Assembly (NCBI GenBank): GCA_019054805.1
Contig: JAHQIY010000003.1
Coordinates: 5,704,001-5,768,000 of the forward strand
Direction: 5' to 3'
Length of the DNA: 64,000 nucleotides
From: Brachionus manjavacas
Taxonomy: Eukaryota; Rotifera; Eurotatoria; Ploima; Brachionidae
Of the stretch, positions 50,581 through 62,314 are shown piece by piece. Position numbers and translations under genes: made by a program. Under the pieces are notes generated by a model, which was not told the DNA's origin, did not search any database, and saw only the letters and a program-made list of their open reading frames with translations. Each line of letters opens with the position of its first letter. Position 1 is the stretch's first letter.

Positions 50581-51000
50581 TAATTTTAAAAATAAATATT
50601 AAATGATTAAAAAAATTCATTTTTTTTTAAAAAGTGCCAAATTATGTCAATTTTTTGGACTTAATTTTTTGCACAAATTTACGTAAAATGTTCGAATTTC
50701 ACCAAATTTTACTTAAAATTTGGTAAATTTATTATTTTTTACGTAAATTATCGTAACTTCTTGAAAAATTAGTAAGCCATATTAGTAACAAGAGAGCAGC
50801 ACGGTTTTGAAGAAAAAAGCATTTATTAACCAGTCTACTGGAAACTTTTGACACAATAGAGAAGGCTTTTCCAAAATCGTAGTTTAAACTTCGATAATAA
50901 TATTCATGATTTATTGAAAAAAAAAATCTTAAGGTCTTGTAAATACTGATGTAACAGTGCCGCATTGGAATAAGTTGCCAGAAAATGTGGTAAAATTTGA

Positions 51001-51672
51001 ATTTTTATGATATTAATTAAAAAATATACTTAACCAAAAATTGGTAGTAATTTTTGGAATTTTTTGATTTTTTTTTAAATAGTTATATGTGTTGTGAAGC
51101 ATGTGAAGTATTTAAGCGTAAAATTCCTGACAAGGGCATGAGATTTGATTTTTTAGGTATTCAAATTTTTATTTCTTGAATATTTTAATTAAAATCACCG
51201 TGATTATAAAGATTTTTTTTTAATTAAAAGCTAAAATTGACGATTTTTTTATATTTAAATTTAAGATTTGAATTTTAGATTTAGATTTAATTCGAGGAAT
51301 TTTGTGAGCAGACGTTCTTCAAAATCATGCAATTTTGGCTTTTTGGAATTAACGGAAGCTTATTTAAAAAAAACGTTTCAAAAACAGGTGATATTAAATG
51401 GAAAAAAGCTTTTATTAAAATGTGATAAATGATTCAAATATTCATATAATCATTGACAAAGAATCGTTTTAACTAGTTAAGTCGAATCAGAAACACAAGC
51501 AGATATTATTGAAGGAATTGGAGCATAAATTTTAATTAAAAAAAAGATAGATGACTCATTTAATTCTCTTAAACAATTTCCGTCTTAAACGAATTTTTAT
51601 TTTTTAATTTAAAAAAAATTACTGAATTCGGTCTTAATAAAAAATTAATGAAATTTTTTTTGTTATTTCAAA
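51001..51672 (+). promoter_or_regulatory. Upstream region of the GPCR gene
   Basis: Between the LINE relic and the GPCR start there is presumed promoter and 5' leader, with no identifiable core element. A 74-bp open stretch flanked by AG and GT at 51,083-51,156 is discussed under findings. Confidence 0.25.
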
Positions 51673-52803
51673 ATGAATTTCGATCAAACTGATGAAACAA
51701 TAAGAGCCCAATTCATATCAACTTATGAGACTAATTTTTACGAATTGTCAAAATGGCTAAATGTTGTTTTTATTACTTTAATAACAGCTGTTGGCATCTA
51801 CGGAAACTTGGTATCTGTTTACATATTTACAAAGACAAAAAGCACAAATCGAGGAAAAAATTTCACATTTTATTTTTTACTTCTTTCACTGAGCGATTTG
51901 TTTGTTTTAATCTTTCATTATATCGATTTCACATTTCGTTCATGGGTAAATTTAACCCAAAGCTATTCATCAAAATTTAATTTTGTTGATAAATGTTTAA
52001 TTTGTTGTAAACTAATACCATATTTTAGAAATTTTTTCAGAACAATATCTGTCTATATTCTGATGGCAATGACCATTCAGCGTTTCATTTTTTTCTATCT
52101 TCCATTAAAACGTTCAATAGTCAGTTCAATGAAAACGAATAGAACAATCATTTGTGGTCTGACGATATTTTCATTAATGCTCAATTCTGGAAATTTGATC
52201 ACCAACACGTTAATCAAACACGAGACCAATGGAGAGTACTACTGCAATATAAATCCGAAATTTTTTGGTTTACAATTTAAATTTGATTTTTTATTTGTCT
52301 TGTTTTCAATTTTACTTCCAACTTTTTTCATCTTGATTTTCAGTTTTTTCTTATTCTCACGCATAAAATTCAGAATGCAAAATTTCAAGACTAAATTAAA
52401 TCAATCAATTAGAACTACCTACATGCTGGTTTTACTTTCAAAATGGTTCATTATTTTGCATTTACCATATTTTGTATGCTGGATTATACTCCATTATCAA
52501 ATAAAAGAGTCCACTTTCTACCTTTATGAATATGAGAACCTGTTTTTAAATTCAAATTTTTCAAATTTTCATGAAATCAGCCAAATTCAAATAGTTTTAC
52601 TCCATTTCACTCAAAATCAAAGCACAACCTTAAGGATCAAGGGTTTGCTAAATTTATTTGAAATACTTTTTTTATCAAATTATTCCATGCACTTTTTGCT
52701 TTATCTAATAAACGGACCTTTATTTAGAAAAAGACACTCTAAATTGGTGTTAAACATTTTCCAACATTTGGTGTTTTTGGCCTTTTGTCAGAGGAAAAGA
52801 TAG
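51673..52803 (+). CDS. Rhodopsin-family GPCR, divergent peptide-receptor-like
   Basis: A 376-residue protein in a single exon with seven hydrophobic segments. TM1 has G-x-x-G-N (about residues 41-45). TM2 has L-S-L-S-D. A Cys pair links TM3 (C-L-I-C-C region) with the second extracellular loop (Y-Y-C-N). The DRY motif at the end of TM3 is Q-R-F. TM6 has L-P-Y-F-V-C-W. TM7 has H-F-L-L-Y in place of N-P-x-x-Y, followed by a short helix-8-like F-R-K-R. N-glycosylation sites occur near the loops. The NFxxY-like TM7 recalls FMRFamide/myosuppressin-type receptors, but ligand and family are inferred and uncertain. The plasma membrane is its expected site. The C-tail is short. The Q-R-F and H-F-L-L-Y changes may alter G-protein coupling. 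Confidence 0.85.
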   Translation: MNFDQTDETIRAQFISTYETNFYELSKWLNVVFITLITAVGIYGNLVSVYIFTKTKSTNRGKNFTFYFLLLSLSDLFVLIFHYIDFTFRSWVNLTQSYSSKFNFVDKCLICCKLIPYFRNFFRTISVYILMAMTIQRFIFFYLPLKRSIVSSMKTNRTIICGLTIFSLMLNSGNLITNTLIKHETNGEYYCNINPKFFGLQFKFDFLFVLFSILLPTFFILIFSFFLFSRIKFRMQNFKTKLNQSIRTTYMLVLLSKWFIILHLPYFVCWIILHYQIKESTFYLYEYENLFLNSNFSNFHEISQIQIVLLHFTQNQSTTLRIKGLLNLFEILFLSNYSMHFLLYLINGPLFRKRHSKLVLNIFQHLVFLAFCQRKR

Positions 52804-52989
52804 CCTGCTTTTTATAGAATGACTGCCGTAATAAGCTTTTCGTCTCAGGAGAGCCAACAGTAATGAACTAATGTTGATGCTTTTGTAAACAGCTCAAGAA
52901 AATGAAGCAATAGAACACTATTCTGTTTCATTTTGAATAGAATCAGTGAATGGATGGTAGAAAAGTGGTTTCCCTAAAAACTGATCTTC

Positions 52990-53860
52990 CTAGTTTCATA
53001 GCTTTTTTTTATATAACCCTCATCCGTCCAAGATCGGGTCAAAAATGACCCAAGCAAATTTTTAAAAATTTTATTTTTGTTGGATTGAATAAAAAATATT
53101 GAAAATCCCTTAAAATTGATTTTTTGTTCTGTTTTTCTTTAAAGTTTTTTCTAAAATACCGAAAACAGAAACTATTGTTTTAAAAAGTTTATTGTCCAAA
53201 AAAAATATTTTCTTGATCTTTTCGGTTTTTTAAAGCTTAATTAAAATTGAAAATAATTGAGTCTTTTGATTTATAAACTATGCTTATTGATAAAAAAATT
53301 GATATAAAAACTTTAAATTTTTCACAACTTATCAATTACTTATTTTGGATTAATTAAAAATGAGTTACCAAGAATTAAATGCCTTCAATTAAGAAGAAGA
53401 AGGGAGAGAAAGTGAAGACGAGTATGATTATTTTCAACTTAATTTTGATGAATTTGAACAAATGAGCTCTTCAGAATCAGAATCAGAAGAAAAAAAAACT
53501 TATTTTAAATTTTAATGGCAGAAGGAGGCTTGTTAGTTTGAGTAATTAAAAATTTTTTTAATTAATTAATTATTTAAAAAAAGTAAATTAGTGAAAGAAG
53601 TAACTTGATTAAAGAAAGAGCCTCATCGAATAAGTCAACTAAAAGCTTCAAAGTCATTATTGATGGGGAAGAGTTAGGTATCATACTAAGCAACCACTAC
53701 AATGGGTAATTTGACAACTAAGCCTATAGAAAACTTAATGAGTTTTGAAGTACAGCTTCTGTAACAAATTTATGGAATTTAGATTGATACACAGCTGATG
53801 ATCAGTCAGTACAAATAAGAGAACCAATTTTAGAAAAATAAATTAAAAATTTAAATTTTA
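52990..53860 (+). mobile_element. Possible piggyBac-like remnant
   Basis: The left edge has AACCCTC followed by a GGGTCAAAAATGACCC palindrome at 53,036-53,051, a pattern known at ends of some piggyBac-like elements. Downstream, 53,361-53,505 encodes an acidic, Ser/Glu-rich segment starting M-S-Y-Q-E-L, broken by a stop, like piggyBac N-termini. No right end was found and the DDE core is not recognisable, so the identity is tentative. Confidence 0.35.
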
Positions 53861-54485
53861 TCAATGTTAAAATTTTAAGTTTTTAAAGGCTATGATTTTT
53901 AAAAATTTTCAAAATATTAAAAATGCTAAAAATTAGATGAGAAAATCAGTGGGTCAATCGTTAAGTGAAAATCTTATTGAAGTTCTTATTATTCTTTTAT
54001 TAAAATAGAACATAAACATGCCATTACTTTGTGATTTACGAAAAATAAGTTAAAAATATAATATTTTTTCTGTAATAAAAGACAAAAATTTATTGTATCA
54101 AGAAAATACCGGCGACTCAAAGATTAAAGCCCAAATCCAGCCTTTTTCTTTTGGAGTTAATTAAATAGTTTCTGTGTTTTAACAATTAAAATTTAATTAA
54201 CTAGAAAATACCTTGAATATGGAATATTTTCCAAAAATAAAGCCCAAATTTAACATGCACTCTAGCAAAAAAATTGTCTTTACTCTCAAAAAAAATTAAA
54301 AAATGAAAAAATTGTAGAGTTAATTTAGAAATAGAAAAGAAGTCAAATTTAGGCTTATTTTTATTTTTGAACTAAACTCTAAGAGTATTTTTGTAAGAAA
54401 TTAAACGTAAAATTAAAGAGTTTATATAAAAAAATTATTCTATTCGATACAATAATTAGTTTTGAGTTTTAGTTAAATGAATGAT

Positions 54486-54702
54486 CAAGAGATGAAATGT
54501 TCACTTTTATTCTGTCTGATAATTTTTCCATTTTCATCCGTTGTAAGCTTTTTTCTTCCTCTCTTCTTTGGTACTGTTTCAGTCTTTTTTTCTGTAATTA
54601 CCTTTTCCAATTTCGAATTGAGATGAAAATGGAATATCTAATAATTTTTCAAGAGATGAAATATTAACTTTTATTCGGTATGATGGTTTTTCCATTTTCA
54701 TC
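54486..54702. repeat. Direct repeat of about 53 bp, 164 bp apart
   Basis: 54,486-54,538 and 54,650-54,702 both run from CAAGAGATGAAAT to TCCATTTTCATC with some internal differences. On the minus strand both encode a segment beginning M-K-M-E-K and containing R-I-K-V-N-I-S-S-L, so it may be a duplicated piece of an old coding sequence. Confidence 0.6.
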
Positions 54703-55934
54703 TAATTAGTATCCTTGGGTCGGTCTATTCGATCTCCTCGTAAGACGAATTGGAGCAGCTTTTTATTCTCCTTTTTAACTTAAACGCTCATGGTTAAGTT
54801 AATCAACTTTCCAGTGATATCGACAAAGATGTCTCTATATCTCAAATTGCCATCGTCTTACCAAGTCATACTGCAAAACCCAGTTTATTAAAAGTTTAAA
54901 TAATGCTTTTTTACAATTGAAAAATATTTTAGACATTTATTGTTTTTACTGAAAATCTCACCCTTAAAATTAAAAACCTAAATTTTCAATTTTATCATGT
55001 TATGTTTTCAAACTGTTCTCCTTGTTAGTAAATATTAATTTTTTTAAAAAATAAAAGCAAAAAATAAAAAATTTAAATATTAGAAAAAAAAATTAAATTA
55101 AATGATATTTATAATGAAATGTTCGAAAAAATGAAACAGAATGACTCGGTCGTGTCCCAACATTTATCTGACTTACTCAAAAAGGTCTTTTTAACATTTA
55201 GTCAATTAAAAAGCTCGGGGTGTGGATGATGTTATGGATGGAATCATAGATCAGTTTTAGAATAGATCAAACTGTTGAATTTGAAAAAAACAAACATTCT
55301 TTTGATATTGGTTATAGAAAAATGAGTCCATTGAAGAAAAATAACGAAAATTTACTATATTAAGGATTAGTAATAGTTTCCTAATGTTAAAGCATTTTAT
55401 TTATTCTTTAAAAAATTATTAATAAATCTAATTAATTCAGTAATCCAATAACTGTTTGAACAAAACTAAAAGACTCTTTGATTTTTTGCCTCATTAAACA
55501 CATTTAATTACTAAATTAGTCTTAAATTGACTTTGAGAATTTTATTTCATTTTAATGCCATAAGCCATGTTTGTCTGAGTGCAAAAAGTGTCCTTAATAG
55601 CATTTTCAGACCAAAGTGCCTGCAATAAACACGTCTGATAACCCAATTAGACTTTTATTTTGATTTTTCACCGGGCTTCCAGTTTGATCATTTGACCATA
55701 ATAAGATTTGAATCAGAAATTATGTTTAAACTAAGCAAAACTCTAAAATAAATGTACTTAAATGATAAACAAAATCTTATCATCAAATAGCTTTCGTCAA
55801 AATTTGCTGAATTCGAGTCTATCTATTTTTTTTGCACAAAATTTTACCAAAAAAAAAAATCATTAATTTCTATTCTAACAAACAACTCATCTAACAAAAT
55901 AAAAATTTCAAATTTTAAAATTTTCTAAAAAATA

Positions 55935-56968
55935 ATGAGCATTCACCAAGATCCAGTACTGAGTAAAATTTTCATCTATCCAATAAAGTCCTTATCAGGC
56001 ATAGAGCTCGACCAAGCTTTGATTTCCGCTGACGGAATCATGCATCCCCATAACCACAACGTAATTGATAGGTTGTAATTTTCAAATGAAGTTAGGTTTT
56101 GTTTTGAATTAAAATTTTTCAGAAAATGGATGGTAGTCGATTCTAAGCGCTCGTTTTTAAGCCAGCGAAAACTGCCCAAAATGACTCTAATAAAACCAAA
56201 AGTCTGCCATGACCATATTGTTTTGGCAATGCCTGGAAAAACAGAAGCTAAATTTTTAATTAATTATAAAGGAGAATTGGTTAAGTGTAGGCTTTGGTCA
56301 GATTATTTAGACTGCTACTCGTATGGCATCGATTCAGAGATTAGCAAATGGCTAAGTGATGCTTTGGAATGTGAAAATCTCGACCTTGTGTGTTTAATGA
56401 AACTTACAGCGCGACGTGACGGTGATTTTAGCACTTTTATGGTTTTGTCCGAAGCTTCGTTGCACGATTTAAATTCTCGCCTGGCTAAAAAAGTATCAAT
56501 TGTTAACTTTCGTGCCAATTTAGTAGTCAAAAACTGCTCGTCTTATGCCGAGGTTTTTCTAGCAAATATTTGAAGAGCTTCTTTTCAAGTAATTTTTTTT
56601 CATAAAGGACAATTGGCGAAAATTTATAATTTCACAAGTTTCTTTTGTTAAAACAAAAAATTGCATTCGGTAAATATTTACCTTAACTCTTTTTTTTTAA
56701 TTTTAAATTTGGGTTCAAGATGCGTAATGACTACGGTAGATCCTCAAAACGGGGAGAAAAGTCGGGACCAAGAACCCCTGAAGACTCTCAAAGCGTAAAA
56801 TAATCTTAAAAAAATAAAAATAATAAAAATCTTAATTTATTTTAAAGATATCGTTTGGATAAAGAGTTGTACGGCACCAGTCCAATGTTCGGAATGTATT
56901 TTGAATTAGAAAATTTAAATGAACCTCAAATGGTATCCAAAGGAGATGTCATTTTGGTCTCTTATTAA
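55935..56968 (+). CDS. mARC-like MOSC-domain molybdenum enzyme, 5 exons
   Basis: Exons 55,935-56,071, 56,123-56,552, 56,608-56,669, 56,720-56,794 and 56,848-56,968 join in frame across GT-AG introns of 50-55 bp to give 274 residues. The N-terminal MOSC_N beta-barrel starts with I-Y-P-I-K-S and has D-R-K-W-M at the exon 1/2 junction. The MOSC domain follows: N-F-R-A-N-L-V-V, then A-E-D-N-W across exons 2/3, then C-I-R-C-V-M-T-T-V-D-P across exons 3/4, E-P-L-K-T-L-K, and a final G-D-V-I-L-V. In characterised mARC proteins a Cys of that C-x-x-C region ligates molybdenum. mARC enzymes reduce N-hydroxylated compounds with cytochrome b5 and its reductase on the outer mitochondrial membrane. The usual N-terminal membrane anchor is absent here. 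An in-frame TAA nine bases upstream supports this ATG, though an upstream exon cannot be excluded. Confidence 0.88.
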
Positions 56969-59244
56969 ACTCAATAATTTTAATTTGAAAAAAAAATATC
57001 TATTTCAAATTTTAAATCAAGCATTAGCCTAATTTGTAAATTAAATTTAAGCAAGTGGTATCTTATTAAAAAATAAATATTTTATTTAATCAACTTATAG
57101 TGTTTTGATGCTAGATTAATTTCAATGTCAAGTTTGCTTAAGTCTACAGAACAGAAGTTTGACATTTAATCCTTAGATTTGTTTTAAAAAACAAAAAAGA
57201 GAAAGGGAACATCTATCATTAAGAGTCTTCGTATGATTTTTTAACATTTAATGTTTATTTACGAGAAACAAAAATAAACCAGAATATTAAAGTATAATCA
57301 CGAGATGGTTGACAAACAAGTAATGCAATTCGAACATATTTTAATTTAAGAAAAAGCTGCTTTTAGTTTTGTTTTTTTTTTTCTTGAATACAATTTTAGA
57401 AAAAAAATCAGATTTAATTTCAAGTTTTACCTTTTAGAAGGCTTTTATTTTCTTTTACATTTTTAAAAATTATGTAAGTTTTGTAATCTTAATTTTAAAT
57501 TATTACATATTGTTAACCAGTTCGTCAACTAAAGCTTCAGAGTTATTTGATTAAATTTTCAATAAGAGCTTTATTTCCTGGTCCACCGAGTCCATAGTTT
57601 CGTTTTATTTTACTTTTAAATTTCTAATAAAAATTTAATTTGCTCATAAATAGATGCTTACAAGCTAACAATGTTAATAAGCTTTTATTTGAAGAATTTT
57701 TATTGAAAAAAACTTGTAATCAAAAGCAAATTTTTATAAGAAAATCTTAAGCCTTAAAATTTATAATTTTTTTTGTCAAAATTTGTGGCATAAACTGCAT
57801 ACAACAAACGCAATTTGTACTATTGAGCATCTGAGAATCTCCTTAGCGTATCTCATGACTTGGCACCACTTGCCAATTTATTGCACGAAAATTTCTTATT
57901 AAAACTTAATAAAAGTTAAGGATGGAATTTAAGAAGGAATTTTCCAAATTTCGAGCACCACTTGAGATGTTTCAAGTCCGAACAAAAACAATCATTACTC
58001 ATCCGAAAGTTTCTAAATTAATTTTTATTAAATAAAAAAAGGTTAAAGTTTTATTTTTCTTTCGCATAACTTTCTCAGCCTGCCAAATGCTGATCTCAAG
58101 CTGCTATTCTATTTTTATTTAAGATTTTCCTTGGGTTTACAAAACAAATTTGGAAAATATTTTCTTTTCAAGTTGCACTCAAGATTGTTGAACTAGCCAA
58201 ATTGTTTTTAGATTTTTGTCTGATTCCGTCATGAAAATAATTGATTTTTTCGAAAGACCATGTTTGTTATTTAAGTCTGCACCAACATTTTATCAAAATC
58301 ATATAAAAAAAATATTTCATGATGAATAATTGGAAATTTTTCTTATCTAAAATGGTGTTGAGATTCACATGGCTAGCAAGCATACGAAAAAGTATTCTCC
58401 GAAAAAAATTTGTTAATTTATTAATTTAAGGTTTGTTTGTGTTCAGATTAATATAATATTAATAGCATCAAACCAGGCTTATTTTAAAAAATTTTAACAA
58501 ATATTTTGAAGTTTAATTTAAGTCAGCTGTTTGCTTAGCAAAGACATAAATATTGTATTAATGGATAAAACGAATGCTATCAAGTTTGATTTGTGTAAGA
58601 TTATGAAGCATTAGTCTCATGGATATTATTCATTATATATGTTTGTATCTTGATAAAACGCACTAAATAAGTAAATAAATTATTTTAGGAATTTATTTGG
58701 ATAATTTAAAATTAGTCTAAAATTAAATTGCTTAAAATGTTCCAGAGCAAAAATTGTTAATATTAGATCATAACGAAAGTTGGCAATTATTTTATTGATT
58801 TATTAAAGTAGCATAAAATTTTGATTTTGTTCGATTCAGTGCATTTAGCCGAAAATATTACCTTTTTTTTCATTCGGTGTTTTTTTTAAGGTTTTGTTTA
58901 TTTTTGTTTTTATGAAAATTAGCTTTTTTATGGCAAATTTTTATGACAACAAAAACTTAATCAATTTTGTATTAAGTTTTAATTTATTGTTTCTATTGCA
59001 TTTTTTTTTGCATTTTATTTGTTCATTTATATTCAAAGTTAAAAAATAATTAAACACTTTCCTAATTAAAATAAATAAAAATCCAACTCGGGTTGCATAA
59101 TATTATACTTCTTTTAAATAAAAAAATTTTCTTTATTTTTTAAGAATACCTTAAGGAGATTTCATGAATTGAAACTCTAAGAGAAATGCGAGTTAATGTA
59201 CTTTGAAGCGAAGAATGCAATAAACCAGTGTTTACCGATAGATA
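56969..59244. other. AT-rich spacer between the MOSC and RhoGEF genes
   Basis: An AATAAA near 57,070 could polyadenylate the MOSC transcript. The last few hundred bases presumably hold the RhoGEF promoter. I see no other gene or recognised repeat. Confidence 0.45.
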
Positions 59245-62124
59245 ATGAGTTCGAATTTTATAAAGTTAGACGAAACACTTACTGCCAATATTTGTTTGTC
59301 GTATTATAAGCCCGACTTGAGTGATTACAAACTCGACATTGAAACCAATTTGAAGAGACAGCAAGAAAAGTTCAACATTTTAAAAGAGATCTTGTCCAGT
59401 GAAAAAAAATATCTGAGCGATATCCGCGAAATTGTTGAGGTAAAAATAAAATTAATGCAACAAACAAACCTGTAACTAAAACTTTAGATAATACATTATC
59501 AATATTTATTTAGTTTAATTAAAAATATAACTTAAAACAATACTTAAATTGATTGCATAATTCAAATATTTTGGAAAGGTGCCTTTAAATTTGTTTAAAA
59601 ACAAAACATTGATTAACTTTTTTCTAATAACAACTTGGCAATTTTTTTTTAAGGGTTATTACGAAGAGCTGCGAAAATCGTGTCCCGATGATGTTCCGTA
59701 TCACATATTTTCAAACATAAAAGAAATATATGAATTTTCAAAGTAAATTTTATGAGCAATTAAAAAAAATAAAATAAACAATTCATTTATAAAGAAACTT
59801 TTATTGTATTCTTGAGAGCTCTACAAATGACGAAGCGGGAATAGCTAGTTGTTTCATAAAAAAACACAAGACTTTTCTGAGGCTCTACTCAACATACTGT
59901 CAGAATTACAAAACGTAAAAAATATTAAATTAAAATTTCAAAGCTAATTTTCTTTTAAGAGCCTACAACATTGCTGAAAGACTCGAAAGAGACCATAGTA
60001 CAGCAAAAGTTATTCAAGTTGGTTAAATTAAAAATTTTCATCAATTTAAAAAAATTCAAAATTAAATTTAGAAAGTACGACTAAAATACGGACATTGTTT
60101 AAAACTTGCTACTTATTTACAACTTCCTGTATTGAGAATTACCAAATATCATTTATTACTCCAACGATATTTAAAATTGTTGGATAAAGAGTCTCTAGGT
60201 TACAATGTGGTCTTAGAGGCCCTTAACTTAATGAAACAAGTTAATGACCAGATTAACAATGACATGCCCAAAGACGAAGAGTCGATCACTTTCGAAAGAA
60301 TAACTTCCACTTCAAATATTCAAAATTTAATTAAACTATTTGGGTCCATTCTTAAACAAGTAAAATTTATTTTTTCTTTTAAATTGGGTCATTAAAATAT
60401 TTTTTAAATAGGGAAATTTAGTATTGAATGAAACTAAAAAAGTCCACTATGTCATTGTTTTCCAAACCATGTTAGTAATCCGTAAGTCGGACTCACCATA
60501 CAAAGTTTTGCATTCCATTTCGGTAATAGAAAAAAAGCTTAAATGAAAAGAATTTTATTTTATTTTTCATTCAGAACGATTATTTGGCTTTGATGCCAAA
60601 ATCTTCGTGTTCTAATAAAACAAAACATTTTACCATTATTGATTACAGTCAATCGAAAGAGAACGAAATGTGGCAGTTTACTTTTAAAGCAAGGTCTTTA
60701 GAAGACAAACAATCTTGGCAATCGTCAATTTTGTCCTGCATGCTTAATGGTTATGGTAAAAAATTGTCAGACAATATTCGATCTAAAGTAATGAAAATGG
60801 ACTCTTTCAGTGAATCGACGAGTCTTCGAAAATCAAGCAATGAAATTTTCAGACAAAAATTTAATAGTAGGAGTTTTTAACACCCTTTATTTATTCTTAA
60901 CTTTTAATAAATTTTTCTTTAAAAGACATAAAAAAATTTGCAGAATTTCGAAGTTCAGTGAAGGTAAACAAAAGAATTAAAATTTTTTTTGAATAATAAA
61001 ATTTGAATTTTTCCTTAATCTAGCCAGAGACAATTGACAATACCAAGAATTTCAGCAATGTTAAAAGTGAAGACGAGCAAAAGTGTCGCTTTTCGACACC
61101 ACAGTCACGTCTATCTAAAATTTTTGACAGAACCATCGAAAGCGGAACTCTATCACTGCGTCGTTTGATTACCAAGCCAAAAGACGATCATCGAATAGAT
61201 AAATTATTTTCAAATGACAATACCTCTCAAGTAACTCGACCTGTCTCAAGCACATGGTCATCTGTTGAAATGACAGACGAGTCCGAGTTCCGGCATTCAA
61301 TCAATTCAATCCAAAGTGGAAACTCCAGCCCAGTTGAAACACCGAGAGAAAGTCAACATTTAGAGCAAGATTTGAATAGTTCATTTGAAGAGATTAGCAA
61401 TTCAACAGATGAAAATGAACAAATTTTAAAAAGTGAAAAAAATCTAGCTAAACAGAATAATAATTGTCAAACAGACACTTTGTCCAAATCATCAATGAAC
61501 AGTGAAGAAGGGTACTTTTCTAATCACGACTCTTCAATATCAACCTTGGTTTTGGAGCCAGTGGCGCCAAACGACGATTCAGTTTGTACACTGAAAAATT
61601 TTCCTCTAACCATCTCGACCCCGGAACTTAAACAAATAGATGTATCAGACAATAATGCCAAAGTATTCGATATTAAAAATAAATTCAATTCTAATGACAT
61701 AATGAGTATGAGCATGAGTGAGCCGTTGACATATTTTGTGACCAGAAACTACACTGATCCTGTTCATGACAAGAAGCACAAAAAGTCGCGACCCATGTGC
61801 TCTGAAAGTAAAAATCTGACATCAGCTTTGAATGACTTGAATGATGTCAGCAACCCAAACATGCTTTCAGTGTCAATGACTAGTTTTTCAAGAATTAAAA
61901 ATTTGTGCAACATTTTTGAAGAAAGACGCGTCACCGAATCCAAAGATATTTCGAAATCGATCAATTCCTTGCAGGAAAATCCAGGAGCGAGGAAAAAATT
62001 GACCATGAAAGCACCACTAGTGGAAAATTTTCTAGATCAGGTGGTCGAAGACGAAGTGGTTCGACCCAATGTAAAGGAGTTAATCAATAAATTTGAAAAT
62101 AGCAGAAATAAATCGAGTTTTTGA
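59245..62124 (+). CDS. PLEKHG-like Rho guanine nucleotide exchange factor, 9 exons
   Basis: Exons: 59,245-59,439, 59,654-59,742, 59,795-59,914, 59,960-60,017, 60,072-60,359, 60,412-60,522, 60,575-60,866, 60,926-60,963 and 61,024-62,124. All introns are GT-AG, 45-60 bp except the first (214 bp), and the joined frame gives 763 residues. The DH domain (about 34-240) begins I-L-S-S-E-K-K-Y-L, has Y-C-Q-N-Y in the middle, and carries the helix motif L-P-V-L-R-I-T-K-Y-H-L-L-L-Q. The PH domain (about 255-360) follows across exons 6-7 and ends with a W-Q-S-S-I helix. The remaining 400 residues are Ser/Asn-rich and look disordered. G-Y-Y-E-E-L-R and I-F-S-N-I-K-E-I-Y-E-F match the PLEKHG subfamily best. 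It should load GTP on Rho-family GTPases at the membrane or cytoskeleton. Which GTPase is unknown. Confidence 0.9.
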
Positions 62125-62314
62125 CTTTTTAAAAATTTTTTTGTAAACAAATAATATTTCCAATTTTTTTCTAAAAAATCTTTTTACATACAATTCACAT
62201 AATTCTTTTAAAATTTGTGATTAAAATTGTTTTATACTAAGATTTGGTTTTTGTTATGATATTTAAATTTTCATTGCCTAAAATCGTCCTTAAGCGAAAT
62301 CTTTTAAATTTATC

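Larger units (their letters stand above)
49325..51000 (+). mobile_element. CR1/Jockey-like LINE relic, RT deleted
   Basis: Plus-strand blocks occur in the order of a LINE ORF2. Endonuclease N-terminus: I-T-E-T-W-L-S-D near 49,415 and G-T-G-G-G near 49,485. Endonuclease core: L-I-A-G-D-F-N-F-P near 49,885 and L-D-L-V-I-T near 50,012. Post-RT C-terminus: W-N-K-L-P-E-N-V-V near 50,970. The reverse-transcriptase domain that should lie between the last two is gone. In its place is a palindrome-rich foldback at 50.2-50.6 kb. A 151-bp repeat also splits the endonuclease at 49,499-49,649. Many stops and frameshifts are present. Confidence 0.75.
52804..55934. other. Spacer with transposon debris
   Basis: No intact gene. 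It contains a probable piggyBac-like remnant (52,990-53,860) and a direct repeat at 54,486 and 54,650. On the minus strand at 54,690-54,870 a broken frame includes G-D-R-I-D-R-P-K, which looks like decayed coding sequence but matches nothing I know. Confidence 0.4.
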
